Origin: Anaerolineae bacterium
GTDB taxonomy: Bacteria; Chloroflexota; Anaerolineae; Aggregatilineales; Phototrophicaceae
Assembly: GCA_016789005.1 (NCBI GenBank)
Contig: JAEURA010000061.1
Span: 1-43,529, forward strand
Direction: 5' to 3'
Length of the DNA stretch: 43,529 bases
Shown here: piece after piece, positions 15,054-25,043 of the stretch
Numbering within the stretch: the first letter of the stretch is position 1
Layout: each line of letters opens with the position of its first letter
Position numbers and translations under genes: made by a program
The notes under the pieces: generated by a model
The model's input: the letters and a program-made list of their open reading frames with translations, nothing else
Told to the model about the DNA's origin: nothing
Databases searched by the model: none

Positions 15054-18000
15054 ATGCAGCGAACGCAAACCCTCGTGGTGAATCTGGCAGCGGTGCGCGC
15101 GCGGCGCGCCCGCACGGGCGCAGTCGCGCGCAGCGATCTGCTCGTCGGCGCGCTGTTGATCGGCATCATGCTGATCGGCGGCACTTTTCGCTTCATGGGC
15201 TTGAACTGGGACGATTTCACCCACCTTCATCCCGACGAGCGCTTTCTGACCGACGTTGCCCAGGGCTTGGGGCGAAACCTCAACCCCAGCGGCGACGAAG
15301 TGCAGCGCGAAGAGCAGATCGCCATGTGCCGCGAGCGCTACCCGGAGACGGACGGCAAAGGCAGCTACTTTGACGCTTTTTGCAGCCCGCTCAACCCGCT
15401 GAACGCCAACAGCTCGCACGGGCTGTACGTTTACGGCACACTGCCGCTGTTCATCGCCAGGGGCGCCGCCGATGTCTACGCCGGAATTTGGGACTGGCTC
15501 TACAGCAATCCCGACAACCCGAACGACATAACCGCCTGGTTCTGGAGCAGCTACGACGGCGTGCATCTGGTCTGGCGCATCGTGTCGGCGCTGGCAGAGA
15601 TGGCGTGCGTCGTCTTCGCCTTCATCATCGGCATGCGCCTGCACGACAAATGGGTCGGTCTGCTGGCGGCGTTCCTGTATGCCGTGACTGTCTTTTCCAT
15701 CCAGATAGGGCATTTCGGTACGGTAGACGCCCTGTCGAACTTCTTCGCCACGCTGACTGTGCTGGCGGCGGTCGAAATTCAGCGCCGGGGGCGGTTCGGT
15801 TCGTACCTGTTCTTCGGCATCGCCTTCGGCTGTTCGCTCGCCAGCCGCATCAACCTGCTGCCCCTGTTCGGGTTGGGCATCATCGCCGCCGCCGTGCGCG
15901 CCTTCCCGCTGCTGCTCTCGCGCACCCCACTGCGCGAACGCGACGGTGCGGTCACTGCGCATCTGGTCGGCTTGGTCGCCGCCGGCGTCGTTGCCGTGCT
16001 CTTCTTCCGTGTGTTCAACCCCTACGCCTTCGACGGTCCCGGTTTCCTCGACGTGCTGGACCTGGACGGCGGTTTTCCGTTCATCGCCCTGCACGAACGC
16101 TGGCTGAGCAACATGGGGACGGCGCAGGGATTGGTCAGCGGCTCGGTGGATATCCCGCCGAACTTCCAATGGCTCGGTCGCACCCCTTACCTCTATGCCT
16201 GGAACAACATGGTGCTGTGGGGCATGGGCGCGCCGCTGGGAATCGCCGCCTGGCTGGCGCTGGCGTGGGCGCTGTGGCGCATCATCCGGGGTAAACCGGG
16301 CGCGCTGGCGAACATCGTGCTGGTGGTGTGGGTCGGCGGCTATTTCGGCTACCTGGGGCGCAGTTGGGTCGCCTCGATGCGCTACTTCCTCCCGCTCTAT
16401 CCGACGCTGGCGGTGCTGGCGGCGTGGGGGTTGATGAGCGCCTGGCGCTGGGCGGCGGCGCGCCGCGCCGATGGTCGGCTCCGACCTGTGCCGGCGCTGC
16501 TGCTGCGCGCCCTGGTCGTCTTCGTGCCGGCGTTCACCCTGCTGTGGGCAGCGATGTTCACCAACGTCTACCGCCATATGCTGACCCGTGTTCAGGCGAG
16601 CCACTGGGTGATCGAGCAGGTCCCCGGCGACTTCGCCATGCGTCTCGAGGGCGCGCCAGAAGGCACGCCGCTCATCAACATGAACATCTGGCATGAAGAT
16701 TCCGATGCGCCGCTGGAAACGCGCGTCTCGCGCCTGACCGCCGAAGGTATGCCCCGCGTGGCGGTCGGCTTCACGGCGGCAGCGTCAGGGACGGTGACCA
16801 GCATCCATGCGCCGCACCTGGGCGATCCGCTGGACGATCCAGAGCCGGAGACGCTGCGCTTCTCGCTCTACACCACCCCGGACGGGCAGTCGCTCTTCAA
16901 CTTCACCTGGTCGTCGGACCTCCCGCGCGATCAGCACCCGCTGGGGATCGCCTACGACATCCCGCTGCCCGAACCGGTGAGCCTCCTGGAGGGCAGGAGC
17001 TACGAATGGGCGGTGGAGCTGGTCGAAGGCGACGCCGTGATCTCTGGCGGGTCGGTCGTGACCTGGGAAGGCGCCTGGGACGACCCGATTCCGACGGGAG
17101 TCTGCGCCCTGCCCCCCGGCGTGACCCTGGCGGAGGATCCCCCGCCGGGCATCTACTGGGACGGGCGCGAATGCCACCGCGAGTCGCCCTGGTCGGCGCA
17201 GATCAACGGCTACAAGCCCGATCTGGTCTACGAGGACGAGCCGACCAAGCGCATCGCCCTGCTGGAGATGCTCCAGTACAGCGACTATCTGGTGATCAGC
17301 AGCAACCGCTTCTACGACCAGATGGCGCGCAACCCGCAGCGCTGGCCCATGACCACCCTGTACTATAAGAAGCTGTTCGCCGGGGAGTTGGGCTACGAAG
17401 TCGCCGCGCTCTTCGACGAGACCTTCGAGCTGGGACCGCTGCGCGTCAGCGATCAATACCTGCCAACCTACGATTCGCCGGAATGGCTGCAAGAATTCGA
17501 GGTCGAAGAGGCGTTCCACGTCTACGATCACCCGGCGGTCTTCATCTTCCACCGGCGCGCCGACTACAACCACGACGCCGTGCTGAACACGCTGTACAGC
17601 GTGCCGCTCGACCGGCTGCCCACTGAAGACGTGTTCCGCTACCAGTGCCCGAATACGAACAAGGAATACTGCTCGCCGACGCTCGCCTCCGTCTACACCC
17701 TGAGCAGCGAAGAAGCGGCGAAATCGCCCTCGCGCCTGCTGCTCAGCGACGAGTCGCGCGCCATCCAGTACAGCGGCGGGACATGGGCGGACCGTTTCGA
17801 CTCAGCAAGCCCGATCAACACCGAACCGGCGCTGACTGTCGTCGGCTGGTGGGCGGTGGTGTTACTCTTTGGGTGGGTGACTTTCCCGGCGCTCTATGTT
17901 CTGCTGCCGGGGCTGGCGCTGCGCGGCTACGGCTTCGCCAAGTTTGCCGGCATGTTCCTGATCGGCTGGGCGCTGTGGATGCTGGCGAGCATCCGCATCC

Positions 18001-20492
18001 CGGTCTGGTCGCAGGTCGGTATCGCCGGCGGGCTGGTGGTTATGGCGGCGTTGAGCGCCGCGCTGGTCTGGCGCAGACGCGCCGCCTTCGGGGCGTACCT
18101 CCGCGCCAACTGGCGCAGCCTGCTGGCGCTGGAACTCATCACCCTGGGGGCTTTCCTCGCCTTCCTGGCGGTGCGCCTGACCAACCCTGATCTGTGGCAT
18201 CCGTCTTTCGGCGGCGAAAAGCCGATGGACTTCGCCTACTTCAACGCCGTCCTGCGCAGTACCATCTTCCCGCCCTACGATCCCTGGTACGCCGGCGGTT
18301 TCCTCAACTACTACTACTTCGGCTACGTGATCGTCGGCGTGCCGGTGCTGCTGACCAAGATGCTGCCCACTATCGCCTACAACCTGATCCTTCCGACGCT
18401 CTTCGCCCTGACCGGCGTGGCGGCTTTCAGCGTCGCCTATGATCTGGCAGCGGCGGCGCGGCGTCTGACGGAACGCTGGCAGATCAAAGCCAGCCCGATG
18501 CTGGCGGGAGCGGCGGCGCTGGTGCTGGCGGTCGTGCTGGGCAACCTGGATACGCCGCGCGTCTTCCTAGGCGGGGTGGCGCGCATGGGCGGCTATTCAA
18601 CGCCGGAGGGCTTCGAGCGCTATCTGCTCGATCAGTACGTCAAGGAACACAACGCCTCGCCCGACGACGGCGCCATGCTCGACCTGATGCAGCGGGCGCA
18701 GAATCCCTCCATCGTCGATTCTGTCCGCTACGAGCTGGACAACATCTCGCGGCTGGCGACCACCCTGGTCAGCGGCGCGGGGTCGCTGCTCAACGGGCAG
18801 CAGCTCTCCGTCGGAGCGGAGCGCTGGTTCTGGGGACCGAGCCGGGTGCTGGCGGAGACGCCGGGCGTGGGAGAAGGTGCGATCACCGAGATGCCCATCT
18901 TCACCTACATCTACGGCGACCTGCACGCCCACATGATCTCCATGCCGATGCAGCTGATGCTGGTGGGTTTTCTCCTCAATGAGGTGCTGCTCGCCGGGCG
19001 GCGCAGAAAGTCGGACGAGCCAGACGCCGAGGCGCGCCCGCTGCGCCATGCCGCGCTGGCAGTGGTCCTGATCGGCGTCACCGCCGGAATGCTGCGTGCC
19101 ACCAACACCTGGGATTGGATTACCTATCTGCTCCTGGGGGCAGTGGCACTGGCGCTCTCCTGGTGGCTGGCGCAGACCCTGCGCGTGAAAGAAGGCGGCG
19201 CGGCGGGCGGCGGCATCGCCGGTCTGTGGCGGCGCTTCACCCGCCGGTCGCTGATCGCCTTCGCCGGCACGGTCGGCGGCTATCTGGCGGTCAGCTTCAT
19301 CGCCGTCCTGCCCTTCACCACCTGGTACGCCTCCACCTACAGCAGCATCCGCCCCTGGACGAGCGGCAAGACCCCGCTGTGGGCGTACTTCGACATTCAC
19401 GGCTTGTTCGTCTTCCTGGTCGTCTCGCTGCTGATCTGGGAGACGGCGCGCTGGCTGCGTTCGGTGCGAGTCGCTGCGCTGCGCGGACGCTTCGCTCTGC
19501 TGCTGATCGGCGTCGTGGTGACTCTGGGCGCGCTGCTGGCGTCGGTCGGGCTGGCGCTGAAAGAGTTTCAGGTGACGCTGGTGGCGCTGCCGCTCATCCT
19601 GTGGGCGGGCGTTCTGCTGCTGCGCCCCGGTCAAAGCCGCCCCATGCAGTTCGTGCTGCTGCTGGTCGGGCTGGCGCTCGGCTTGACGCTCGGCGTCGAA
19701 TACATCGTCCTGGATGGCGACATTGGACGGCAGAACACCGTCTTCAAATTCTACTTGCAAGCGTGGCTGCTGCTGAGCGTGGTCGGTGGGACGGTCTTCG
19801 CCTGGATGATGGCGTCGATCCGCCGCTGGTCGGGCGGGATTCGCGGCGCGTGGGGTACGATCTGCGCCGCCCTGGTCTTCATCGCCGCCCTCTTCCCGGT
19901 CATGGCAACGCGCGGCAAGGCGGTCTTCCGCTTCGACACGGATCAGCCGCTCACCCTGGACGGCGCAGCATTCATGCAGACGGCGACCCACTACGAAGGC
20001 GATTCGATGATCCTGGCAATGACAACCGACCGCGCGCCGTTCAGCCTGGACGAAGATTACCGGCTGATCCGCTGGATGCAGGAGAACCTGCCCGGCAACC
20101 CGGTGATCATGGAAGGCTTGGCGACCGACACCCAGTACCGCTGGAACGGGCGCATCAGCATCTACACCGGCTTCCCGGCGGTGCTGGGCTGGAACTTCCA
20201 CCAACGCCAGCAGCGCACATTCGAGCCGATGGGGCGGTTGGTTTTCATGCGCAACGCCAACATCAACGCCTTCTACGACACCGATTCCATCGGCACGGCG
20301 TGGGAGTTAATCCGCTTCTACAGCGTTGAATACATCGTCATTGGGCGCTTCGAGCGGGCGTACTACCGTGACGAAGGGCTGGCGAAGTTCGACGAGATGG
20401 TGCGCCTCGGCTTGCTGCAAGCCGTCTATCAGGATGGCGCGACCGTCCTTTACCGGGTCGTGCCTGACGCGGAACTGCGGGAGTTTGGATAA
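15054..20492 (+). CDS. Bimodular membrane protein: GT39-like module fused to YYY (DUF2298) module
   Basis: At 1,812 residues this is the largest protein here. Module 1 (about 25-510) is a PMT/GT39-like GT-C unit with the first-loop acid motif HPDER (59-63) and many helices. A soluble segment follows (about 520-900, including TLYYKKLFAGELGYEVAALF and VYDHPAVFIFHR), typical of the extracytoplasmic tail of such proteins. Module 2 (about 925-1640) is a YYY/DUF2298 unit: KPMDFAYFNAVLRST, the eponymous NYYYFGY (YYY at 1086-1088) and the acidic-histidine motif GDLHAH (1288-1293). It ends in a second soluble tail. DUF2298 proteins have no proven activity; a GT-C role is inferred. I chose ATG 15054; 14958 would overlap the preceding gene. 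The YYY half is paralogous to the next gene. Confidence 0.85.
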   Translation: MQRTQTLVVNLAAVRARRARTGAVARSDLLVGALLIGIMLIGGTFRFMGLNWDDFTHLHPDERFLTDVAQGLGRNLNPSGDEVQREEQIAMCRERYPETDGKGSYFDAFCSPLNPLNANSSHGLYVYGTLPLFIARGAADVYAGIWDWLYSNPDNPNDITAWFWSSYDGVHLVWRIVSALAEMACVVFAFIIGMRLHDKWVGLLAAFLYAVTVFSIQIGHFGTVDALSNFFATLTVLAAVEIQRRGRFGSYLFFGIAFGCSLASRINLLPLFGLGIIAAAVRAFPLLLSRTPLRERDGAVTAHLVGLVAAGVVAVLFFRVFNPYAFDGPGFLDVLDLDGGFPFIALHERWLSNMGTAQGLVSGSVDIPPNFQWLGRTPYLYAWNNMVLWGMGAPLGIAAWLALAWALWRIIRGKPGALANIVLVVWVGGYFGYLGRSWVASMRYFLPLYPTLAVLAAWGLMSAWRWAAARRADGRLRPVPALLLRALVVFVPAFTLLWAAMFTNVYRHMLTRVQASHWVIEQVPGDFAMRLEGAPEGTPLINMNIWHEDSDAPLETRVSRLTAEGMPRVAVGFTAAASGTVTSIHAPHLGDPLDDPEPETLRFSLYTTPDGQSLFNFTWSSDLPRDQHPLGIAYDIPLPEPVSLLEGRSYEWAVELVEGDAVISGGSVVTWEGAWDDPIPTGVCALPPGVTLAEDPPPGIYWDGRECHRESPWSAQINGYKPDLVYEDEPTKRIALLEMLQYSDYLVISSNRFYDQMARNPQRWPMTTLYYKKLFAGELGYEVAALFDETFELGPLRVSDQYLPTYDSPEWLQEFEVEEAFHVYDHPAVFIFHRRADYNHDAVLNTLYSVPLDRLPTEDVFRYQCPNTNKEYCSPTLASVYTLSSEEAAKSPSRLLLSDESRAIQYSGGTWADRFDSASPINTEPALTVVGWWAVVLLFGWVTFPALYVLLPGLALRGYGFAKFAGMFLIGWALWMLASIRIPVWSQVGIAGGLVVMAALSAALVWRRRAAFGAYLRANWRSLLALELITLGAFLAFLAVRLTNPDLWHPSFGGEKPMDFAYFNAVLRSTIFPPYDPWYAGGFLNYYYFGYVIVGVPVLLTKMLPTIAYNLILPTLFALTGVAAFSVAYDLAAAARRLTERWQIKASPMLAGAAALVLAVVLGNLDTPRVFLGGVARMGGYSTPEGFERYLLDQYVKEHNASPDDGAMLDLMQRAQNPSIVDSVRYELDNISRLATTLVSGAGSLLNGQQLSVGAERWFWGPSRVLAETPGVGEGAITEMPIFTYIYGDLHAHMISMPMQLMLVGFLLNEVLLAGRRRKSDEPDAEARPLRHAALAVVLIGVTAGMLRATNTWDWITYLLLGAVALALSWWLAQTLRVKEGGAAGGGIAGLWRRFTRRSLIAFAGTVGGYLAVSFIAVLPFTTWYASTYSSIRPWTSGKTPLWAYFDIHGLFVFLVVSLLIWETARWLRSVRVAALRGRFALLLIGVVVTLGALLASVGLALKEFQVTLVALPLILWAGVLLLRPGQSRPMQFVLLLVGLALGLTLGVEYIVLDGDIGRQNTVFKFYLQAWLLLSVVGGTVFAWMMASIRRWSGGIRGAWGTICAALVFIAALFPVMATRGKAVFRFDTDQPLTLDGAAFMQTATHYEGDSMILAMTTDRAPFSLDEDYRLIRWMQENLPGNPVIMEGLATDTQYRWNGRISIYTGFPAVLGWNFHQRQQRTFEPMGRLVFMRNANINAFYDTDSIGTAWELIRFYSVEYIVIGRFERAYYRDEGLAKFDEMVRLGLLQAVYQDGATVLYRVVPDAELREFG

Positions 20493-20497
20493 AGCCT

Positions 20498-23074
20498 ATG
20501 CTCGGTGACTTCTTGATCCGCGAAGGCGGGGTGATCGTCAGCTGGTGGCTGCTGGTGACGCTGGCGGGGCTGGCGGCGGTTCCTCTGACGCTGCGCCTGC
20601 TCGGCGGGCTGCCCGACCGGGGTGTGACCCTGGCGCGCCCGCTCGGCTTGCTGCTGATCGGCTTGGTCTTCTGGCTGCTGGCGATCCTGGGATTCGTGCG
20701 CAACGACGCCGGCGGCATGACGCTGGCATACGTTGTCGTCGCGCTGATCGGCGCCGCCGCGCTGCTGAGCGGGCGCGAGAAGATCGACCTGCGCGGCTGG
20801 TGGCGGGCGAATCGCGGCGGCGTGCTGGTCGGCGAACTGCTCTTCGCCGCCGCGCTGGTGCTGTGGGCGGTCTACAAAGCCTACCAGAACGACGCCTTCA
20901 CCACCGAAAAGCCGATGGAACTGGCATTCCTCAGCGGAGTGATGCGCAGCGATGCCTTCCCGCCCAACGATCCCTGGTTCGCGGGCTACGCCATCAGCTA
21001 CTACTACTTCGGCTACGTGATCGCGGCGATACTCAGCACCCTCAGCGGAGTGAGCAGCAGCGTCGGCTTCGGCATGATTCACGCGCTGATGTTCGCGCTG
21101 GTGGCGTCGAGCATCTTCGGTACGGTTTACAATCTGGTGCGCTCGCGCGATATTTATAAGGAAGCGGCAGGGCAAACCCCTCGCGCCACTGACGCCCCGC
21201 CGCCGCGACCGGCGCACGGGGCGATCCTGACCGGGCTGCTGGGCGTCACCTTCGTGCTGCTGATGGGCAACTTCGTGCTGCCCCTGGTCGAATTCCCCTA
21301 TCAGACCGGCGGGGCGACCTCTGAATACCTGTCGATCTGGAACATGAACGAACGCCAGCAGCCGAAGCAGGTCGGCGGCGAAGGCGTCGGCGCGCTGCAA
21401 ACCTGGAACTACTGGTGGTGGTTCCGCACCGCGCGGGCGATCAGCGACCGGGGGTTGGACGGCAATCACGGCGAGGTCATCGACGAATTCCCGGCGTTCA
21501 GCTTCATCCTTTCTGACAACCATCCGCACGTCCTGGCGCTGCCCTTCGCGGCGCTGGCGGTCGGCTTGATGCTCAACGTGGCGCTGACCCGGCGGCGACC
21601 GAGCGGCGGCGAGACGCTGCTCTACGGGGCGGTGATCGGCGGGCTGATCTTCCTCAACACCTGGGACGGGGCGATCTATCTGCTGGGACTGGCGGGTGCG
21701 GAAGGTCTGCGGCGGCTGATGGCGGGCAGGACCGGGCGGCTGAGCAGCGGCGACTGGTTGGGCGTCGTCGGCTTCGGCGCGGCGGTGCTGGTCATCGGTG
21801 TCGTCAGCGTGTTCCCCTTCCTGATCTCCTTCCGGTCACAGCTTGCGGGTGTCCTGCCCAACCTGATCGACCCGACGATCTTCAATCAGTTCTTCCTGAT
21901 GTTCGGCCCCTTCCTGATCCTGCTGGTCCCCTACCTGCTGGTCGAGTTCCGGCGCGGGCAGAGCCGTTCGGACCTGCGCTTCGGGCTGACGGTCGGTTTC
22001 GGCATCCTGGCGGCGCTGGCGCTCGCCATGATCGCCCTGGCGCTGGTCGGGGCGCTGCTGCCCGGTGCTTCCGGCATCCTCAGCCGGGTGATCGCCGAAA
22101 ACGGCGGCGTGCCGTCGGCACTGCTGGCGGTGCTGGCGAAGCGGCTCACCCACCTGCCGACGGCGCTGCTGCTCACCCTCATGCTGGCGCTGGCAGCGGC
22201 GCGGCTGTTCGGGCGTCAGGGCGACTCGGACGACGCCCCCGTCTATCCACCGGCGACCGGCATGGCGCTGCTGCTCATCGCCCTGGGGGCGGCGCTGACG
22301 CTGGCTCCAGAATTCGTCTATCTGCGCGACAACTTCGGTTCGCGCATGAACACCGTCTTCAAGTTCTACTATCAGACCTGGCTGGTGTGGGGCGCGGCGT
22401 CCGCCTACGCCGTCTACAGCGTGCTCGGCGACGTCCGCTTGAAGCTGCCCGCGCCCGGCGTGCGGGCGCTCTATGGCGCGGCGCTGGCGGCGGTGCTGCT
22501 GCTGGCGATGCCCTTCCTGTTCACGGCGGGCTACTTCCGCGCCTTCATCGAGACGGGGCGTGAAGGCAGCTCTGCCCCGCGCACCCCGACGCTGGACGGC
22601 GCGGAAAGCTACATGACGATGGGCGGCATCACCAGCGACGACATGGCGGCGCTGGACTGCCTGGATGCGCTGGTGGTGCGCGACGACGTGATCGTCGTGC
22701 AGGCGGCGGGCAACTCCTACAACGGCGCTTACGGGACTGCCGCCACCCTCAAGGGTATCCCGGTGCTCTTCAACTGGTACGGACATCAGGGACAGTGGCG
22801 CGGCGAAGCCCTGGGGTCGCTGGTCGGCACGCGCCTGGGCGATATCGACATCATCTATACCGACCCGACCTGGAACGCCACGCGCGCCGTCCTGGCGAGC
22901 TACGGCGTCGATTACGTCGTGGTCGGCGAGACAGAGCGGCGCACCTATGGCGACCGGCTGACCAGCGCGGAATTCAAGCTGCGCGACAACTTGGAACTGG
23001 TCTGCGATTTCAGCGGTTCGCAGGTCTACCGCGTGCCGGAGCGGGTGCTGGACCTGACGGCAGGCATTGAATAG
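20498..23074 (+). CDS. YYY / DUF2298 family membrane protein
   Basis: An 858-residue polytopic protein of the Chlor_Arch_YYY (DUF2298) family. Visible marks are EKPMELAFLSGVMRSDAFPP, SYYYFGYV with YYY at 168-170, FPAFSFILSDNHPHVLALPF with SDNHPH at 339-344, and NTWDGAIYL. Near the end, NTVFKFYYQTWLVWG corresponds to NTVFKFYLQAWLLLS in the previous protein. The last about 170 residues form a soluble domain (DVIVVQAAGNSYNG, ASYGVDYVVVGETERRTYG). The shared motifs and order show that it is a paralogue of module 2 of the 1,812-residue protein five bases upstream. Function is unproven. A GT-C transferase using a lipid-linked sugar is the likeliest role. Confidence 0.85.
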   Translation: MLGDFLIREGGVIVSWWLLVTLAGLAAVPLTLRLLGGLPDRGVTLARPLGLLLIGLVFWLLAILGFVRNDAGGMTLAYVVVALIGAAALLSGREKIDLRGWWRANRGGVLVGELLFAAALVLWAVYKAYQNDAFTTEKPMELAFLSGVMRSDAFPPNDPWFAGYAISYYYFGYVIAAILSTLSGVSSSVGFGMIHALMFALVASSIFGTVYNLVRSRDIYKEAAGQTPRATDAPPPRPAHGAILTGLLGVTFVLLMGNFVLPLVEFPYQTGGATSEYLSIWNMNERQQPKQVGGEGVGALQTWNYWWWFRTARAISDRGLDGNHGEVIDEFPAFSFILSDNHPHVLALPFAALAVGLMLNVALTRRRPSGGETLLYGAVIGGLIFLNTWDGAIYLLGLAGAEGLRRLMAGRTGRLSSGDWLGVVGFGAAVLVIGVVSVFPFLISFRSQLAGVLPNLIDPTIFNQFFLMFGPFLILLVPYLLVEFRRGQSRSDLRFGLTVGFGILAALALAMIALALVGALLPGASGILSRVIAENGGVPSALLAVLAKRLTHLPTALLLTLMLALAAARLFGRQGDSDDAPVYPPATGMALLLIALGAALTLAPEFVYLRDNFGSRMNTVFKFYYQTWLVWGAASAYAVYSVLGDVRLKLPAPGVRALYGAALAAVLLLAMPFLFTAGYFRAFIETGREGSSAPRTPTLDGAESYMTMGGITSDDMAALDCLDALVVRDDVIVVQAAGNSYNGAYGTAATLKGIPVLFNWYGHQGQWRGEALGSLVGTRLGDIDIIYTDPTWNATRAVLASYGVDYVVVGETERRTYGDRLTSAEFKLRDNLELVCDFSGSQVYRVPERVLDLTAGIE

Positions 23075-23087
23075 GAACGATACGACG

Positions 23088-25010
23088 ATGAGTGTGACGA
23101 CCAAAGCGATGCCGGAAAGGATGTGGAGTGGTGAAGGCGGGACGCGCGCCATCACCTTCCGCGTGGAATGGCTGGCGTATGTGCTGCTGGCGCTGATCGC
23201 GCTGGCGCTGCGGCTGGCTGAACTTGATCAACTGCCGCTCGGAGGCGTCGAAGCGCGCGAGGCACTGGCGGCATGGCGCGCGCTCACGCCCAACCCTGGC
23301 GCGCCCGTCTACGCTGCCCAGAGCCAGATCATCTTCCTGGCGCAGACGGTCGGCTTCGCCCTCTTCGGCGCATCGGAGTTCAGCGCCCGCCTGCTGACTG
23401 CGCTGGCAGGAGGCGCGCTCGTCCTGACCCCGCTGCTCTTTCGCGGCTGGCTCGGCGCGGGGCGGGCGTTCGCCCTGGCGCTGCTGCTGGCGGCGTCGCC
23501 GGTGCTGCTGGTCGCCTCGCGCGAATCTGACGGGCTGGTCTGGGCGGCGCTGTTCGCCGCCGGCGCGCTGTGGGGTGCGCTGCGCTGGAATCGACTGCGC
23601 CTCGCCGGGGAAGAAGCGCCGCTGCGCGCCGCCCTGGCTGCGAGCTGCGCCGCCGCCCTGGTCTTCCTGACCGGTTCCCCCGGGCTGGTCCTGGCGCTGA
23701 TGCTGGCGCTGGCGCTGACCGGCGCGCTCCTGTGGGAGCGCATGGATCAACAGTCTGATGAAAGCGCCGACGATCCGACCCTGCCGCGCGCCCTCGAGGC
23801 AGTCCTTGCGCTGCCCCGGGGCAGTTTCGTGCTGACCGCCCTGGCGGTCGTGCTGGCGGGAGGGACATCGTTCCTGCTCTATCCGGCAGGGCTGAGCGCG
23901 GTGGGCAACACCTTCGCCGGGCTGGGACTGCTGCTCACGCCGGTAGAGGCGCCGCCGACCGTCTTCCACGCGCTGGTCGTCGCCTTCTTCTATGAACCGC
24001 ACCTGTGGGTCCTGGCAGCAGTGGCGGCGATCATGGCGCTGCGCAGCCGCCCCACCCTGATCGACCGGCTGTTCCTGCTGCTCGCCCTTCTAGGTGCGGC
24101 AGCGGGCATCATCTTCGACGGTGCGCCGGGTTCTGCCGCCCTCTGGCTGACACTGCCCCTCGCCGGGCTGGCGTCGCACCTGCTGGCAGACAGCTTTGCC
24201 GAAGACTCCGACGGCATGTACCTGCCCGCGCCCGGTTGGTCGCGCGGGGTGGTCGCCATCGGGCTGATCGGCGCGCTGGCGGTCTTCACTCTGGCGGCTC
24301 AGGAGATGGCGCGGGCGCTGATCGGCTCGGCGGACGGAGCGATCTCCAGCGTCACGCTGCCCAGCGACGCCATCGTCCTGCTCTTCGTCTCGACCATGTT
24401 CATCGTCATCGGGTTCTTCCTCTTCGCCAGCTTGTGGGGCGCGCGAACCACCTGGCAGGGCGTCGTCATCGGCGCGGCGATGTTCTTCGGCGTGACCTCG
24501 CTGGGCAGCGGTTGGAGTCTGTCGGTCAGCCGTGCTGCACAAGCCGCCCAGGTCTGGGATGCCGCCGCGACCAGCGGCGATAGCCTGCTGCTGCGCGCGA
24601 CGCTGCTCGATCTGAGCGAACGCGAGGCGCGCGGTTTCACCGGGCTGCCGATTCACGCGCTGGCGGAGAGCGACGGTCTCGTCGCCTGGGTGCTGCGCGA
24701 TTTTCCGCAGACGACGTTCATCCGCGAAGCGCAGGACGCCGTGCAGCAGGGGGTGATCATCGCGCCTGCCGCGCTGACGCCGGAGCTGGGCGCGCAGTAC
24801 GTCGGACAGGATTTCCTGATGCAGCGCTTCTGGACCTCCAGTGCGCTGCGCCTGGTCGATTTTCCGGCATTCTGGACGCAGGCGAACGCCGGCAGCAGCG
24901 CCGCCGTCGGCTTCGAGGAGCGAATCGTCCTCTGGCTGCGTCAGGATATCTACGACGGGGCAGACGCAGCGCTGGACGGCGCAGCGCCAGACGGCGGGGG
25001 CGTGGGTTGA
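23088..25010 (+). CDS. GT-C-like polytopic membrane protein
   Basis: A 640-residue protein with about 12 hydrophobic segments and a soluble C-terminal part (about 470-640). The first extracytoplasmic loop reads LDQLPLGGVEAREALAAWRA. The acidic pair in VEARE sits where GT-C enzymes have their catalytic acid, so I infer a divergent glycosyltransferase, but no family is recognised with confidence. It starts at ATG 23088 behind an AGGA, 13 bases after the YYY gene. TTG 23067 is possible but overlaps that gene's stop. The soluble tail contains DLSEREARGFTGLPIHALAE and repeated Ala/Gly-rich stretches. It ends 33 bases before the sigma factor. Confidence 0.7.
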   Translation: MSVTTKAMPERMWSGEGGTRAITFRVEWLAYVLLALIALALRLAELDQLPLGGVEAREALAAWRALTPNPGAPVYAAQSQIIFLAQTVGFALFGASEFSARLLTALAGGALVLTPLLFRGWLGAGRAFALALLLAASPVLLVASRESDGLVWAALFAAGALWGALRWNRLRLAGEEAPLRAALAASCAAALVFLTGSPGLVLALMLALALTGALLWERMDQQSDESADDPTLPRALEAVLALPRGSFVLTALAVVLAGGTSFLLYPAGLSAVGNTFAGLGLLLTPVEAPPTVFHALVVAFFYEPHLWVLAAVAAIMALRSRPTLIDRLFLLLALLGAAAGIIFDGAPGSAALWLTLPLAGLASHLLADSFAEDSDGMYLPAPGWSRGVVAIGLIGALAVFTLAAQEMARALIGSADGAISSVTLPSDAIVLLFVSTMFIVIGFFLFASLWGARTTWQGVVIGAAMFFGVTSLGSGWSLSVSRAAQAAQVWDAAATSGDSLLLRATLLDLSEREARGFTGLPIHALAESDGLVAWVLRDFPQTTFIREAQDAVQQGVIIAPAALTPELGAQYVGQDFLMQRFWTSSALRLVDFPAFWTQANAGSSAAVGFEERIVLWLRQDIYDGADAALDGAAPDGGGVG

Positions 25011-25031
25011 GGATGCCGCCCTCTCAGTGTG

Positions 25032-25037
25032 TATAAT
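25032..25037 (+). promoter_or_regulatory. TATAAT box for a leaderless sigma-factor transcript
   Basis: A perfect TATAAT lies six bases before ATG 25044, so transcription should start at or beside the start codon. A possible -35 (TTGAGG, 25007-25012) is 19 bases away, slightly long. No ribosome-binding site is present. The geometry matches the GH2 gene at 4142. Confidence 0.5.
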
Positions 25038-25043
25038 GCGGTC

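Noticed and set aside
18597..20204. 535-residue minus-strand open frame under the YYY fusion gene (and similar ones at 8991-9923, 14817-16694, 21836-23155)
   Set aside because: His/Gln/Arg-rich shadows of well supported membrane-protein genes; no recognisable motifs or ribosome sites.
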